A DNA stretch of 34,938 nt. Source: Candidatus Falkowella caecavicola. GTDB taxonomy: Bacteria; Bacillota; Clostridia; Oscillospirales; Ruminococcaceae. The stretch spans positions 1-34,938 of the forward strand of contig CAJFUK010000055.1 in NCBI GenBank assembly GCA_904420125.1. The letters are read 5' to 3'. Of this stretch, positions 6,600 to 15,372 are shown in pieces (the first letter of the stretch is position 1; each line of letters starts with the position of its first letter). The translations under genes and the position numbers were made by a program. The notes beneath the pieces are model-generated. The model ran no database searches, was not told the origin of the DNA, and saw nothing but the letters and a program-made list of their open reading frames with translations.

Positions 6600-6623
6600 T
6601 CGGACAAGACGAGGGTAGCAAGC

Positions 6624-7520
6624 ATGATAAAGATACGGATTCCGGCCACCAGCGCAAACCTTGGTGCTGGGTTTGACTCCCTGGGACTGGCGGTTACGTT
6701 GTATAACACAGTATATATGGAACAGGCAGAACAGACTGATATCGCTTCTTTGGACGAAAAGCCTGTTCCTGCAGGAAAAGATAATCTGATTTATCTTTCC
6801 GCTCAAAAGGTATATGATTTATGTGGAAAACCATTGTCTGGCCTGCATATCCGCCAGGTGAACCGAATTCCTATGACAAGAGGGTTGGGCAGCAGTTCCG
6901 CTTGTATTATTGCTGGAATTACAGGAGCGAATGAACTGCTGGGGCGACCGTTTTCGCCCGATGAACTGGTCAATCTGGCAGCAGAAATTGAAGGACATCC
7001 GGATAACACGACGCCGGCGTTGCTGGGCGGGATTGTAACCTCCGTTTTTGATGGAGACAAAGTATTTTGGGTAAAGCAGGAATTGCATGCGGGGCTATAT
7101 TTTTATGCGATTATTCCTAATTTTGAAATGAAAACAGAAAAAGCACGCAGCATCCTTCCAAAACAGATTGATTTTTCTGATGCAGTATATAATCTGTCCA
7201 GGGCTGCTCTTTTTTCCTCATCGCTTCTACAGGGGAAATACGAAAATCTGCAGATTGCTGTTCATGACCGTCTGCATCAGCCGTACCGCCTTTCCATGAT
7301 TCCTAAAGGCAGGGAAGTCATGGAAGAATGTTATCATTTTGGTGCATATGCGGCTTATATGAGCGGCGCGGGGCCTACCATTATGGCTATTGTGGACGAG
7401 CAAAAGCAGTTCTTTGGCCTCCATATGCGGGAACGTTTAAATGAAATGGGCCTGCAGGGGTGGCACTTGGAACGGCTGAATATTGACAATGCGGGCACCA
7501 TGGTGTATAACGAAGCATAA
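6624..7520 (+). CDS. thrB: Homoserine kinase
   Basis: Phosphorylates homoserine at the expense of ATP, the step between hom and threonine synthase. The 298-residue GHMP-family protein opens with RIPATSANLGAGFDSLGLAV, has the ATP-binding motif PMTRGLGSSSACIIAG at about 82-97, EGHPDNTTPALLGG (about 125-138) and the third GHMP motif YMSGAGPTIMA near 249-259. A GAGGG at 6610-6614 supports ATG 6624. It is between hom and lysC in the same direction, so the window encodes three steps toward threonine; threonine synthase and aspartate semialdehyde dehydrogenase must lie elsewhere. Confidence 0.95.
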   Translation: MIKIRIPATSANLGAGFDSLGLAVTLYNTVYMEQAEQTDIASLDEKPVPAGKDNLIYLSAQKVYDLCGKPLSGLHIRQVNRIPMTRGLGSSSACIIAGITGANELLGRPFSPDELVNLAAEIEGHPDNTTPALLGGIVTSVFDGDKVFWVKQELHAGLYFYAIIPNFEMKTEKARSILPKQIDFSDAVYNLSRAALFSSSLLQGKYENLQIAVHDRLHQPYRLSMIPKGREVMEECYHFGAYAAYMSGAGPTIMAIVDEQKQFFGLHMRERLNEMGLQGWHLERLNIDNAGTMVYNEA

Positions 7521-7592
7521 AATAAAGAACAGAAGGATATGGTCTCCGGTGTCAAGGAAGATCTGAACTTTGTATGCAGAAAGGAAAAGGTT

Positions 7593-8912
7593 ATGAAAGT
7601 AGTAAAATTTGGCGGAAGCTCATTGGCTGATGCGGCACAGTTTAAAAAGGTGGCGGAAATCATCCATGCGGATAAAGACAGAAGATATGTAGTACCGAGC
7701 GCGCCGGGAAAACGATTCAGTGATGATATCAAGGTCACTGATATGTTATATGTGTGCTATGAAAAGGCTTTGCGGCACGAAAATATTGATGCGGATTTTC
7801 AGAAGATCTGTGACCGTTATCAGGGGATTATCGACGAGCTGGGACTGGATCTGTCTCTGGAACAGGAATTCTTTTATATAAAAAACAGCTTTATGGTTCG
7901 TGCCGGACGAGATTATGCAGCCAGCCGCGGAGAATATTTAAATGGTATTATTCTGGCAAAATATCTGGGTTTTGAATTTATTGATGCAGCCGACGTGATT
8001 TTCTTTAAAGAGAACGGGTCTTTCGATGGGCCGCGTTCTGAACAGGCACTGCAGGAACGGCTGGCGAAAACCAGTTATGCGGTTATCCCAGGATTTTATG
8101 GTTCTATGCCGAATGATACCATCAAGACGTTCAGCCGTGGCGGCAGCGATTTCACAGGCTCTGTTGTTGCCAGTGCAGTCCATGCCTCTTTATACGAAAA
8201 CTGGACGGATGTATCCGGCTTTTTAATTGCAGATCCCAGAATTGTTAAAAATCCCCAAACGATTACCACGATTACATACCGAGAGCTGCGTGAACTGGCC
8301 TATATGGGCGCAACTGTCCTGCATGAAGACGCTATTTTTCCGGTCAGCAGCGCTGGTATTCCAATCAATATCAAGAATACCAACCGTCCGGAAGATCCGG
8401 GTACCATGATTGTAAAAACTTCTGACGAGATCAGCCCTTTTTATATTACCGGCATTGCGGGGAAAAAAGGATTTTCCGTCATTCATGTGGAAAAAGACCG
8501 CATGAATTCAGAAGTTGGTTTTGGGCGTCGGTTACTGGGCGTACTGGAACGGCATAATATTCCGTTTGAGCATCTGCCTTCCGGCATCGATACGATGAGC
8601 GTGGTTGTCAGCACACACTTGATTGAGGGAATCCGATCCCAGCTGATTGATCAGATTCAGGCGGAAACGGGTTCGGATATCGTACAGATTGACGACGGTG
8701 TGGCATTGCTGGCCGTTGTAGGACGGGGTATGCGGAAAATGATCGGAACTGCCGCCAGAATCTGTGCAGCTTTAGCACATGCCCGGATTAATCTCTGGAT
8801 GATTGACCAGGGTTCGTCTGAGTTAAATGTTATTGTCGGTGTCAACGAAATGGACTTTGAAAAGGCAACACAGGTTATTTATGAAGTGTTTGTAGACTCT
8901 GTAGAACAGTAG
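7593..8912 (+). CDS. lysC: Aspartate kinase
   Basis: Phosphorylates aspartate, the first step of the lysine, threonine and methionine pathway. The start is ATG 7593, where MKVVKFGGSS is the family beginning and AAAGGAAAAGG lies upstream; the frame from 7539 adds unrelated residues. The 439-residue monofunctional enzyme has KFGGSS (4-9), the kinase motif SRGGSDFTGS (about 181-190), the YMGATVLHEDAIFPV segment and, from about 290, two ACT domains (ITGIAGKKGFSVIHVEKD... and LLAVVGRGMRKMIGTAARI...). The symbol is by function; isozyme type and effector cannot be read from sequence. It ends the operon and is followed by a strong terminator. Confidence 0.95.
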   Translation: MKVVKFGGSSLADAAQFKKVAEIIHADKDRRYVVPSAPGKRFSDDIKVTDMLYVCYEKALRHENIDADFQKICDRYQGIIDELGLDLSLEQEFFYIKNSFMVRAGRDYAASRGEYLNGIILAKYLGFEFIDAADVIFFKENGSFDGPRSEQALQERLAKTSYAVIPGFYGSMPNDTIKTFSRGGSDFTGSVVASAVHASLYENWTDVSGFLIADPRIVKNPQTITTITYRELRELAYMGATVLHEDAIFPVSSAGIPINIKNTNRPEDPGTMIVKTSDEISPFYITGIAGKKGFSVIHVEKDRMNSEVGFGRRLLGVLERHNIPFEHLPSGIDTMSVVVSTHLIEGIRSQLIDQIQAETGSDIVQIDDGVALLAVVGRGMRKMIGTAARICAALAHARINLWMIDQGSSELNVIVGVNEMDFEKATQVIYEVFVDSVEQ

Positions 8913-8928
8913 GATTCTTTTTCAACAG

Positions 8929-8976
8929 CAAAGCAGGTTCTATACGCCGGCAGGCAGAAGAGCCTGCTTTGTTATT
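8929..8976 (+). terminator. Terminator of the pheB-hom-thrB-lysC operon
   Basis: CAAAGCAGG (8929-8937) pairs perfectly with CCTGCTTTG (8963-8971) and the stem extends inward by four more pairs including one G-T. TTATTT follows. It lies 16 bases after the lysC stop. Confidence 0.75.
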
Positions 8977-9000
8977 TGTCAGGAGAGGAATGGTCAGCAT

Positions 9001-9654
9001 ATGTATAAACTTTGTGTATTTGATTTGGATGGCACACTGGTCAACTCCCTAAAAGATTTAGCAGTTGCTGTGAATTATGCACTGCGGAAGGCCAGTATGC
9101 CGGAACACCGGGAAGAAGATTTTCGATGGATGGTTGGAAATGGCATTCCCAAGCTGATTGCCCGCGCGGTTCCCTTAGGTACGCCGAAACAGGAAGAGGA
9201 AAATGTATACCGGGATATGACCGGTTATTATGCTGCGCACTGTATGGATTTTACCCGCCCGTATGAAGGGACGGAAAAACTGCTGGAGGCGTTGTCTAAA
9301 CTGGGAATCCGTTCTGCTGTGTTATCCAATAAGGAAGATCCGTTCGTTAAGACATTGGTGAACAAACTGTTTCAAGCGGCATTTATGACGGTTCTGGGAC
9401 ATACGGAGCAATTTCCCAAAAAACCTGCTCCGGATGCTTTGCTCTATATTCTGCACCAGGCGGAAATTTCCAGGGAAGAATGTTTATATATTGGCGATTC
9501 TGATGTAGATGTGCAAACAGCGCATGCGGCTGGGATCGCCTGTGCGGGTGCGGCATGGGGATTTAGGGGCGCAGAAGAACTGCGGCAAGCCGGTGCGGAC
9601 AAAATTTTTGATTCCCCCGACGATTTACGGCGGTATCTGTCCGGTTCTTTATGA
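9001..9654 (+). CDS. HAD-superfamily phosphatase, phosphoglycolate phosphatase-like
   Basis: A 217-residue HAD hydrolase of the Gph type. All four HAD motifs are visible: DLDGT with nucleophile Asp8 and acid/base Asp10, LSNK (about 109-112), the lysine in PKKPAPD (about 140) and GDSDVD (165-170). The insert between motifs I and II is a helical cap, as in phosphoglycolate phosphatase and beta-phosphoglucomutase relatives. AGGAGAGG (8981-8988) is 12 bases before ATG 9001, slightly far but usable. The actual substrate cannot be assigned: Gph-like enzymes in Clostridia act on several small phosphates. No terminator separates it from the region before the acyl-CoA synthetase. Confidence 0.88.
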   Translation: MYKLCVFDLDGTLVNSLKDLAVAVNYALRKASMPEHREEDFRWMVGNGIPKLIARAVPLGTPKQEEENVYRDMTGYYAAHCMDFTRPYEGTEKLLEALSKLGIRSAVLSNKEDPFVKTLVNKLFQAAFMTVLGHTEQFPKKPAPDALLYILHQAEISREECLYIGDSDVDVQTAHAAGIACAGAAWGFRGAEELRQAGADKIFDSPDDLRRYLSGSL

Positions 9655-9738
9655 GAAGAATACAATTTTTCTGACAGCCTGGTATTGGAACCAAAGAGAA
9701 CGGGAATTTGTAATAGAAGCCTAATAATTTAAGAAATT

Positions 9739-9757
9739 TTTGGTCAATTAGACCAAA
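9739..9757. promoter_or_regulatory. Candidate operator upstream of the acyl-CoA synthetase
   Basis: TTTGGTCAATTAGACCAAA is a perfect 7-bp inverted repeat with a 5-base AT spacer. TGGTC/GACCA half-sites resemble operators of FadR/GntR- or TetR-type regulators of fatty acid metabolism, though the spacing differs from E. coli FadR sites. It is about 45 bases upstream of the predicted -10. Confidence 0.45.
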
Positions 9758-9801
9758 CTATGAAAATTTTAAAGAAAAATTAATACAAGTCTATTCAGAT
9801 G

Positions 9802-9810
9802 TGGTATAAT
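9802..9810 (+). promoter_or_regulatory. Extended -10 promoter of the acyl-CoA synthetase operon
   Basis: TGGTATAAT is a perfect extended -10 (TGn then TATAAT, 9805-9810). No convincing -35 is seen. The transcript would start near 9817 with a leader of about 134 bases that holds no recognisable gene. Confidence 0.6.
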
Positions 9811-9950
9811 GTTATAGGACAAAATGATAAGTTATTGGAAGAATTTTTGTCCATCCGCATTCTATTTGTACCGATTGATTGGTTTTTACTGGATATTTGT
9901 ATTCGGCTTGTTAAAATGTGGATTTATTTTATAGGAAATAGGAGAAAAAT

Positions 9951-11606
9951 ATGGATCAATTTTATAAAAGATTTTGCAGTGAAACATTTGATGCCAATGG
10001 CGTGCTGTCAACCTTTTCTATCAACTGTCCGAAAAATTTTAATTTTGCCTATGATGTAGTGGACATGCGGGCAGAAGAAACTCCGGATAAACGTGCGCTG
10101 GTCTGGTGTAATACTGCCGGGGAAGAACGGACGCTTACTTTTGGAGATCTCCGCAGACTGAGTAATCAGACCGCCAATTTTTTTCTGTCGCAGGGGATTG
10201 GCAAAGGTGATAAGGTGATGCTGATCTTAAAGCGACATTACGAATATTGGTACGTTCTTTTAGCATTGCATAAAATTGGAGCGATTGCGATTCCTGCAAC
10301 CAATCTGTTGACGGTCAAAGATATTGTCTATCGCGTACAGACCGCACATGTGAAGGCTATTATCTGTACGCCGGAGGGTAATGTTGCGGATTTTGCCGCA
10401 CAGGCGCAGGAGCAGTGTCCAGAACTGGAACAAAAGTATATTGTTCGGGTTCCCAGAGAAGGATTTATTGATCTAACTGCTGGGATTGAACAGGCGGACG
10501 ACCATCTGGAACGGATTGAAAACACTGAAAATGACGAGATGCTGCTGTATTTTACTTCCGGTACAACAGGGAATCCCAAGATGGTTGTACATGATTATTC
10601 CTATCCTTTAGCGCATATTATCACAGCGAAGTATTGGCAGAATGTAGATCCGGATGGCTTGCATCTGACGGTCTCTGAAACGGGCTGGGCCAAAGCTGCA
10701 TGGGGAAAAATTTATGGTCAGTGGCTTGTGGGTACCAGCATTATGGTGTATGATTTTGATCATTTTGTTCCGGACGACTTATTGCATATCATAGAAAAAT
10801 ATCAAGTGACTACTTTTTGTGCGCCGCCTACGATTTATCGATTTTTTATTAAAGAGGGTATGGGAAATTATAATCTGTCATCCCTGAAATATGCAACTAC
10901 TGCGGGAGAGGCGTTGAATCTTGAAGTGTTCCGGCTGTTTAAGGAAAATACCGGCCTTTCTCTGATGGAAGGTTTTGGACAAACCGAGACAACCCTCTTG
11001 ATTGCCAATCTGGTAAATAGCCAAACCAAACCAGGTGCTATGGGAAAACCAACGCCGCTTTATCATGTGGACCTGATTGATGCAGAGGGAAATTCGGTTG
11101 CGCCTGGCGAAGTCGGGGAAATTGTTGTTCGGCCGTGCGAAACGGGAAAACAATATGGCGTCTTCTGCAATTATCATTTGAATGATAATTTATACGAACG
11201 TACTTGGAGAGACGGTGTATATCATACTGGTGACACCGCTTATCGGGATGAGGATGGATATTACTGGTATGTCGGACGGACAGATGACCTGATCAAGTCC
11301 TCCGGATATCGGATTGGGCCGTTTGAAATTGAAAATGTGCTGATGGAGCATCCGGCTGTTTTGGAATGCGCCATTACCGGTGTGCCGGATGAGGTGCGCG
11401 GGCAGATTATCAAAGCAACCATTGTACTGACAAGCAGTTACCAGCCTTCGGAGGCGCTGGCAAAAGAATTACAGGACTATGTCAAAAAGGCAACGGCTCC
11501 CTATAAATATCCGCGTATCGTAGAATTTGTGAAGGAGCTGCCTAAAACCATCAGTGGAAAAATCCGGCGGGTTGAAATCCGCCAGAAGTCTGCAAAGCAG
11601 AAATAA
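9951..11606 (+). CDS. AMP-forming acyl-CoA synthetase
   Basis: Member of the acyl-adenylate (AMP-binding) superfamily, of the acetyl/medium-chain acyl-CoA synthetase branch: carboxylate plus ATP plus CoA gives acyl-CoA, AMP and PPi. At 551 residues it has the P-loop-like YFTSGTTGNPK (about 200-210), SETGWAKAAWG, the GFGQTETT motif (about 341-348), YHTGD (about 424-428), the hinge VGRTDDLIKSSGYRIGP and the C-terminal catalytic lysine in KTISGKIRR (about Lys537). AGGAGA precedes ATG 9951. The chain length used cannot be read from the sequence. It is followed by pncB after 33 bases, so the two are probably cotranscribed, an unexplained pairing unless they share energy or CoA/NAD demand. Confidence 0.9.
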   Translation: MDQFYKRFCSETFDANGVLSTFSINCPKNFNFAYDVVDMRAEETPDKRALVWCNTAGEERTLTFGDLRRLSNQTANFFLSQGIGKGDKVMLILKRHYEYWYVLLALHKIGAIAIPATNLLTVKDIVYRVQTAHVKAIICTPEGNVADFAAQAQEQCPELEQKYIVRVPREGFIDLTAGIEQADDHLERIENTENDEMLLYFTSGTTGNPKMVVHDYSYPLAHIITAKYWQNVDPDGLHLTVSETGWAKAAWGKIYGQWLVGTSIMVYDFDHFVPDDLLHIIEKYQVTTFCAPPTIYRFFIKEGMGNYNLSSLKYATTAGEALNLEVFRLFKENTGLSLMEGFGQTETTLLIANLVNSQTKPGAMGKPTPLYHVDLIDAEGNSVAPGEVGEIVVRPCETGKQYGVFCNYHLNDNLYERTWRDGVYHTGDTAYRDEDGYYWYVGRTDDLIKSSGYRIGPFEIENVLMEHPAVLECAITGVPDEVRGQIIKATIVLTSSYQPSEALAKELQDYVKKATAPYKYPRIVEFVKELPKTISGKIRRVEIRQKSAKQK

Positions 11607-11639
11607 AAAATAAAATTCTGAAGACAGAGGTGTTCTATT

Positions 11640-13094
11640 ATGGTCAACTGTGATTCCGGGAATTTAACAATGCTGACGGATTTTTATGACATCGCGATGG
11701 CAAACGGATACCTTAAAAACGGGATTGGAGACAAGACGGCAGTCTTTGACGTCATATTTCGTCAGATTCCCGATCATGGGGGGTTTGCAATTTTTGCAGG
11801 GCTTGCACAGCTGATTGAACGGCTTTCCATGCTGCGTTTTTCTCCCGAAGATATCTCCTATCTCCGGGGAAAACAGATGTTTTCCGAAGATTTTCTGGCA
11901 TATCTGGAGCATTTCCGCTTTAGTTGTGATATTTGGTCTGTGGAAGAAGGGACACCTATTTTTCCAAATGAACCGGTAATTGTTGTCAAAGGTCCTTTAA
12001 TGCAGGCTGCATGGCTGGAAACGTTGATTCTGAATACAATCAATTATCAGTCCCTGATCGCAACCAAGGCCAACCGGATTGTGCGGGCGGCACAGGGACG
12101 GCGCGTGATCGAATACGGTGCCAGACAAGCGCATGGTTCCGATGCCGCTGTGTTTGGTGCGCGTGCTGCTTATATCGGAGGCTGCAGCCACACCTCCTGT
12201 GCTTTGGCGGATTGCAAAGAAGGCGTGCCGGCAGAAGGATTCATGGCTCACAGCTGGGTGCAGGTTTTTGACAGTGAATATGAAGCATTTCGGAAATATG
12301 CGGAGACTTATCCGGATCGGTGTATCCTTTTAGTCGATACGTACAACGTTTTAAAATCCGGTGTGCCGAATGCGATTCGTGTTTTTGACGAAGTGGTGGT
12401 GCCGGCAGGATTCAGGCCTTTAGCCATCCGGATCGACAGCGGCGATATCGGGTATCTCTCCAAACGCGCCCGTAAAATGCTGGATGAGGCAGGATATGCT
12501 GATGTGCAGATCATTGCGTCGAATTCTTTGGATGAATATATTATTCGGGATCTGATGCTGCAGGGGGCGCAAGTAGATGCATTTACGGTTGGAGAAAATC
12601 TGATTACTTCAAAAAGCTCGCCAGTGTTTGGCGCCGCATATATTTTGGCAGCGGTGGAAAACGATGGGGTTCTGGTGCCAAAAATCAAGACCAGTGAGAG
12701 TATAGAAAAAGTGGCAACGCCGCATTTTAAAAAGCTGTACCGGCTGGTCAGCAATGAAACAGAAATGTGTGTAGCCGATCTGGTTTCGCTGTATGAAGAA
12801 GAGATCCAGGTGGACAAAGGAATCACAATTTTTGATCCGAACGCGACATGGAAAAAGAAATATCTGACAGATGTTACCGCGCGTTCGCTGCTGGTACCGA
12901 TTTTTGAGAAAGGGAAGCTGGTTTACACCTCTCCATCCCTGGAGGAGATCCGAAATTACTGCCGGAATGAAGTGGAGCATTTATGGGACGAAGTCAAGCG
13001 GTTTGAATTTCCGCATCGGTATTATGTGGATCTTTCCTATGGGTTATGGGATATCCGGAATATGCTGCTGGCAGACTCCGGGATTAATTTGTAA
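11640..13094 (+). CDS. pncB: Nicotinate phosphoribosyltransferase
   Basis: Converts nicotinate and PRPP to nicotinate mononucleotide in the NAD salvage (Preiss-Handler) route. The 484-residue length and the clostridial/Gram-positive NAPRTase pattern fit: NLTMLTDFYDIAMANGYL at the N-terminus, EYGARQAHG, GCSHTSCALA, GFMAHSWVQVF with the phosphorylatable His204, LLVDTYNVLKSG, IRIDSGDIGYLSKRARKMLD and IIASNSLDEY, VGENLITSKSSPVFG. The gene begins at ATG 11640 with AGAGGTG upstream and ends 14 bases before a perfect bidirectional terminator. Confidence 0.95.
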   Translation: MVNCDSGNLTMLTDFYDIAMANGYLKNGIGDKTAVFDVIFRQIPDHGGFAIFAGLAQLIERLSMLRFSPEDISYLRGKQMFSEDFLAYLEHFRFSCDIWSVEEGTPIFPNEPVIVVKGPLMQAAWLETLILNTINYQSLIATKANRIVRAAQGRRVIEYGARQAHGSDAAVFGARAAYIGGCSHTSCALADCKEGVPAEGFMAHSWVQVFDSEYEAFRKYAETYPDRCILLVDTYNVLKSGVPNAIRVFDEVVVPAGFRPLAIRIDSGDIGYLSKRARKMLDEAGYADVQIIASNSLDEYIIRDLMLQGAQVDAFTVGENLITSKSSPVFGAAYILAAVENDGVLVPKIKTSESIEKVATPHFKKLYRLVSNETEMCVADLVSLYEEEIQVDKGITIFDPNATWKKKYLTDVTARSLLVPIFEKGKLVYTSPSLEEIRNYCRNEVEHLWDEVKRFEFPHRYYVDLSYGLWDIRNMLLADSGINL

Positions 13095-13108
13095 GCGCTC
13101 AAGCAGAT

Positions 13109-13152
13109 AAACAGAAAAACAGGACGTTTATAAACGTCCTGTTTTTCTGTTT
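13109..13152. terminator. Perfect bidirectional terminator between pncB and the beta-helix gene
   Basis: A 44-base perfect palindrome centred at 13130/13131 (core ACGTTTATAAACGT, flanks AACAGG/CCTGTT with A-rich and T-rich ends). It folds into a long hairpin with U-rich 3' ends in both directions and sits between two converging genes. Confidence 0.85.
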
Positions 13153-13221
13153 GTTCTGTTTTAAAGATAAAAATTCAGAATTTTATGGTGATGGATTAAA
13201 CATCACATATATTTTTTATCC

Positions 13222-14925
13222 TTACGGCTTGACATAGTTTGTTTGGATCATATTACCAGTTGCCGGTAATGTTGGTGTTGCTGTCAGTCGGTTTCCTGTG
13301 ACAAGGTTTCCAGTGCCCGAACCAGTGAAAGGGCCCTCAATATGGTTTCCAGTGATGTTACAGTTATTGGCTGTATCCAAAGTTATGCCCCTGGATCCGC
13401 AGATCTTATTATTATTGAATACTATATTGGAACCGCTGATTTTTGTTGGCCGTCCGCTGTCTACCATAATATTATCTGTAACAATGCTACCGGTAGTAGA
13501 ACTAATGGATAACGGCGCGTCGTAAGTGCGTCCCAAATAGTTATTCGATACAAAATTATTGTTACCGTTAATCTGGAAACCACTTCCTACTGAAGCACCA
13601 TCAGAAATCCTACTATGTACGATTTGGTGTCCGTTTCCGCTTATACTTAACAGGTACATGCCGCCTTCAATTTGGCAATATTCAATTTTACTGTTATCTC
13701 CGGTGATATTAACGCCTTTTCCATATGAACTGGTTATAGTCACATCGGTTAGATGTAAATAGTTAGCTGTACAGTTGATACCGGTTGGATCATATCCATC
13801 TGCAGGACTTGTACCCCAACTGTTTTGAATCTTCAAATGCTGCATGGAACAATAGTTTCCTGTGATTTTAAACATATTGGGATTGTTTGTGTCACTCCAA
13901 TTACGGGTAAAACTTACGTTCCCATGCCCTATGATATCGACGTGATCCTTTTCGATCAGGATAGGACCGGTCAGGACATAATTGCCCGGAAGCATTAAAA
14001 TGGAACCTCCATAAGAACCAAGCGCTTGAATGGCCGCCTGAATTTCTGTCTGATCTGCTGTCCCATCGCACAAATAGTCACAATCATCAATGGTCCATCC
14101 AGCGCTGCTAGCACCAATTACAAATGTTTGATATTTCGCCGCATTTCCGCTCCACTGGCTTCCGTTGAGCTGGCTTTCAGTGACGATTTTATCCCAATTC
14201 GACCAGGTATAAGTACCATTTTTGTTAGTTTTGTTTCTGACATACCATGCACCTGTATCGGTCGAGTTAATCAACTGTGTTTTCGGCTGGTTGGGATTGT
14301 CCCGATAAGAAAGAGAGAGCCCCATGAAATAATTCGTATTGGTTTCATGTGTCGGTCCGTTGGAGATCATATCTCCGCCATAAATACCGGAACGGTTAAT
14401 GGCGTTCCAGTCTGAGACGTTTAACATATTTTTCTGGAAATTTCCATAAAACTCTTCTGTAATTACTCTTCTCCAAAGAGCCGGAGTAGTGGTCTGGTTA
14501 TTCAAAGCGACCTCCGTATAATAGCTGTCACGGAAGGAAAAAGAAGAGTTATCATATGCGGTCAGTTTGGCAAGAAGGGTTCTGGTACCAGTAGTAGTAT
14601 TCTGCCGCTCCAGAGAGAAAACCACTTTAATCGAACCGCTATACAGGCCGCCGGGCTGCCAGTTCAATCGGGACTGCTGTGCCCACTCATAGGTTCCGGG
14701 AGTCATATTGATGACTTCCTGCCAGGTGGCCGGCGGCGTGGTCAGAGGCTGTACATATAAAGACGCTTTGCTTTCATTGAGATCGGACAATGCAGCGTCA
14801 ATTTTATTCATATTGCTGCCGGTACTTTCTCCCATGATTTCGGTCATGGTGTCAGTGACAACAGCGTTTTTATCCGTACCGGATAAGTCATAGGTTTTTA
14901 ATTTTGCGTAATTTGTTTCTTTCAT
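13222..14925 (-). CDS. Phage-tail-fibre-like protein with right-handed beta-helix
   Basis: This 567-residue protein has no signal peptide. The N-terminus (KLKTYDLSGTDKNAVVTDTMTEIMGESTGSNMNKID) resembles tail-fibre attachment regions. Residues about 60-280 look like two pyocin-knob-type modules, each with TTPATW, DWNAI..SGIY, W-R and YTWSNWDKI patterns. From about 285 (CDYLCDGTADQTEIQAAIQAL...GGSILMLPGNYVLTGPI) it becomes a pectate-lyase-3-like parallel beta-helix with many repeats rich in N, G and I (NNNFVSNNY, NNCNITGNHIEG). AAAGGAAG precedes the start on the minus strand. No other phage structural gene is near, so it is an orphan, either a prophage remnant recruited by the host or a surface or spore-coat protein. 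It is divergent from the hydrolase pair and shares their operator motif. Confidence 0.75.
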   Translation of the reverse strand: MKETNYAKLKTYDLSGTDKNAVVTDTMTEIMGESTGSNMNKIDAALSDLNESKASLYVQPLTTPPATWQEVINMTPGTYEWAQQSRLNWQPGGLYSGSIKVVFSLERQNTTTGTRTLLAKLTAYDNSSFSFRDSYYTEVALNNQTTTPALWRRVITEEFYGNFQKNMLNVSDWNAINRSGIYGGDMISNGPTHETNTNYFMGLSLSYRDNPNQPKTQLINSTDTGAWYVRNKTNKNGTYTWSNWDKIVTESQLNGSQWSGNAAKYQTFVIGASSAGWTIDDCDYLCDGTADQTEIQAAIQALGSYGGSILMLPGNYVLTGPILIEKDHVDIIGHGNVSFTRNWSDTNNPNMFKITGNYCSMQHLKIQNSWGTSPADGYDPTGINCTANYLHLTDVTITSSYGKGVNITGDNSKIEYCQIEGGMYLLSISGNGHQIVHSRISDGASVGSGFQINGNNNFVSNNYLGRTYDAPLSISSTTGSIVTDNIMVDSGRPTKISGSNIVFNNNKICGSRGITLDTANNCNITGNHIEGPFTGSGTGNLVTGNRLTATPTLPATGNMIQTNYVKP

Positions 14926-15091
14926 TTAAGAACTTCCTTTCTTTTCATTTGATGATAAGATTATTTTTTATATAACTGTTCTGCCGGGTTGATTTTACAT
15001 CATTTCAATACCTCCTTTAAAATACACAGGTATAGAATAGAAAAGAGAATGACTTTGGCTATTCTTTGTTTTGGATATAATATATAGAAAT

Positions 15092-15108
15092 ATTCATATA
15101 AAATGAAT
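15092..15108. promoter_or_regulatory. ATGAAT-type inverted repeat, site 1
   Basis: ATTCAT (15092-15097) and ATGAAT (15103-15108) form a perfect inverted repeat with a 5-base spacer. It lies in the long leader of the beta-helix gene and carries the same half-site as the two promoter-proximal palindromes at 15257 and 15373. Confidence 0.4.
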
Positions 15109-15163
15109 TAAAAAAGAACAAAAAGCGGACAGATTCTCATCGTATGGCAATTCATCCAGCAGC

Positions 15164-15191
15164 ATGGTGCATCACTTACGGGATGGTGCAT
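15164..15191. repeat. Direct repeat ATGGTGCAT x2
   Basis: ATGGTGCAT occurs at 15164-15172 and 15183-15191, 19 bases apart, in the leader of the beta-helix gene. The spacing is near two helical turns, compatible with tandem protein binding. The function is unknown. Confidence 0.35.
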
Positions 15192-15223
15192 ATCAATGAT
15201 AGAGAGGCTGTTATCCCTGTTGC

Positions 15224-15240
15224 TGTAAAATGTTTTTACA
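15224..15240. promoter_or_regulatory. Inverted repeat TGTAAAA-3-TTTTACA
   Basis: Perfect 7-bp arms with a 3-base spacer (TGT). It lies about 30 bases downstream of the minus-strand start site and may be a second operator or a small hairpin in the leader. The centre lacks the CG of a CcpA site. Confidence 0.4.
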
Positions 15241-15256
15241 ACATATTCTTTTTATT

Positions 15257-15269
15257 ATGAATATTTCAT
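15257..15269. promoter_or_regulatory. Operator-like palindrome at the minus-strand start site
   Basis: ATGAATATTTCAT has 5-bp arms (ATGAA/TTCAT) around TAT. It covers the predicted start of the leftward transcript, immediately after its -10. Confidence 0.5.
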
Positions 15270-15273
15270 TTCT

Positions 15274-15302
15274 ATATTACTCCATTTTATTCATAAAGTC
15301 AA
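15274..15302 (-). promoter_or_regulatory. Leftward promoter of the beta-helix gene
   Basis: On the minus strand TTGACT (15302-15297) and TAATAT (15279-15274) are 17 bases apart. The start would be near 15267 and leaves an unusually long leader of about 340 bases before the gene at 14925. Confidence 0.5.
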
Positions 15303-15341
15303 TATATTTTAAAAATATTTTCTTAAAATATAGAATTGTGA

Positions 15342-15370
15342 TTGACATTTATTTAAAAACCCGTTATAAT
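15342..15370 (+). promoter_or_regulatory. Rightward consensus promoter of the hydrolase operon
   Basis: TTGACA (15342-15347) and TATAAT (15365-15370) are both perfect and 17 bases apart, the strongest sigma-A promoter in the window. So strong a promoter normally needs a repressor, which fits the palindromes directly downstream. Confidence 0.85.
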
Positions 15371-15372
15371 AT

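Noticed and set aside
15104..15191. Cysteine-rich 27-codon leader peptide on the minus strand starting at the ATGCACCAT repeat.
   Set aside because: No ribosome binding site and nothing to support translation; the repeat itself explains the ATG.
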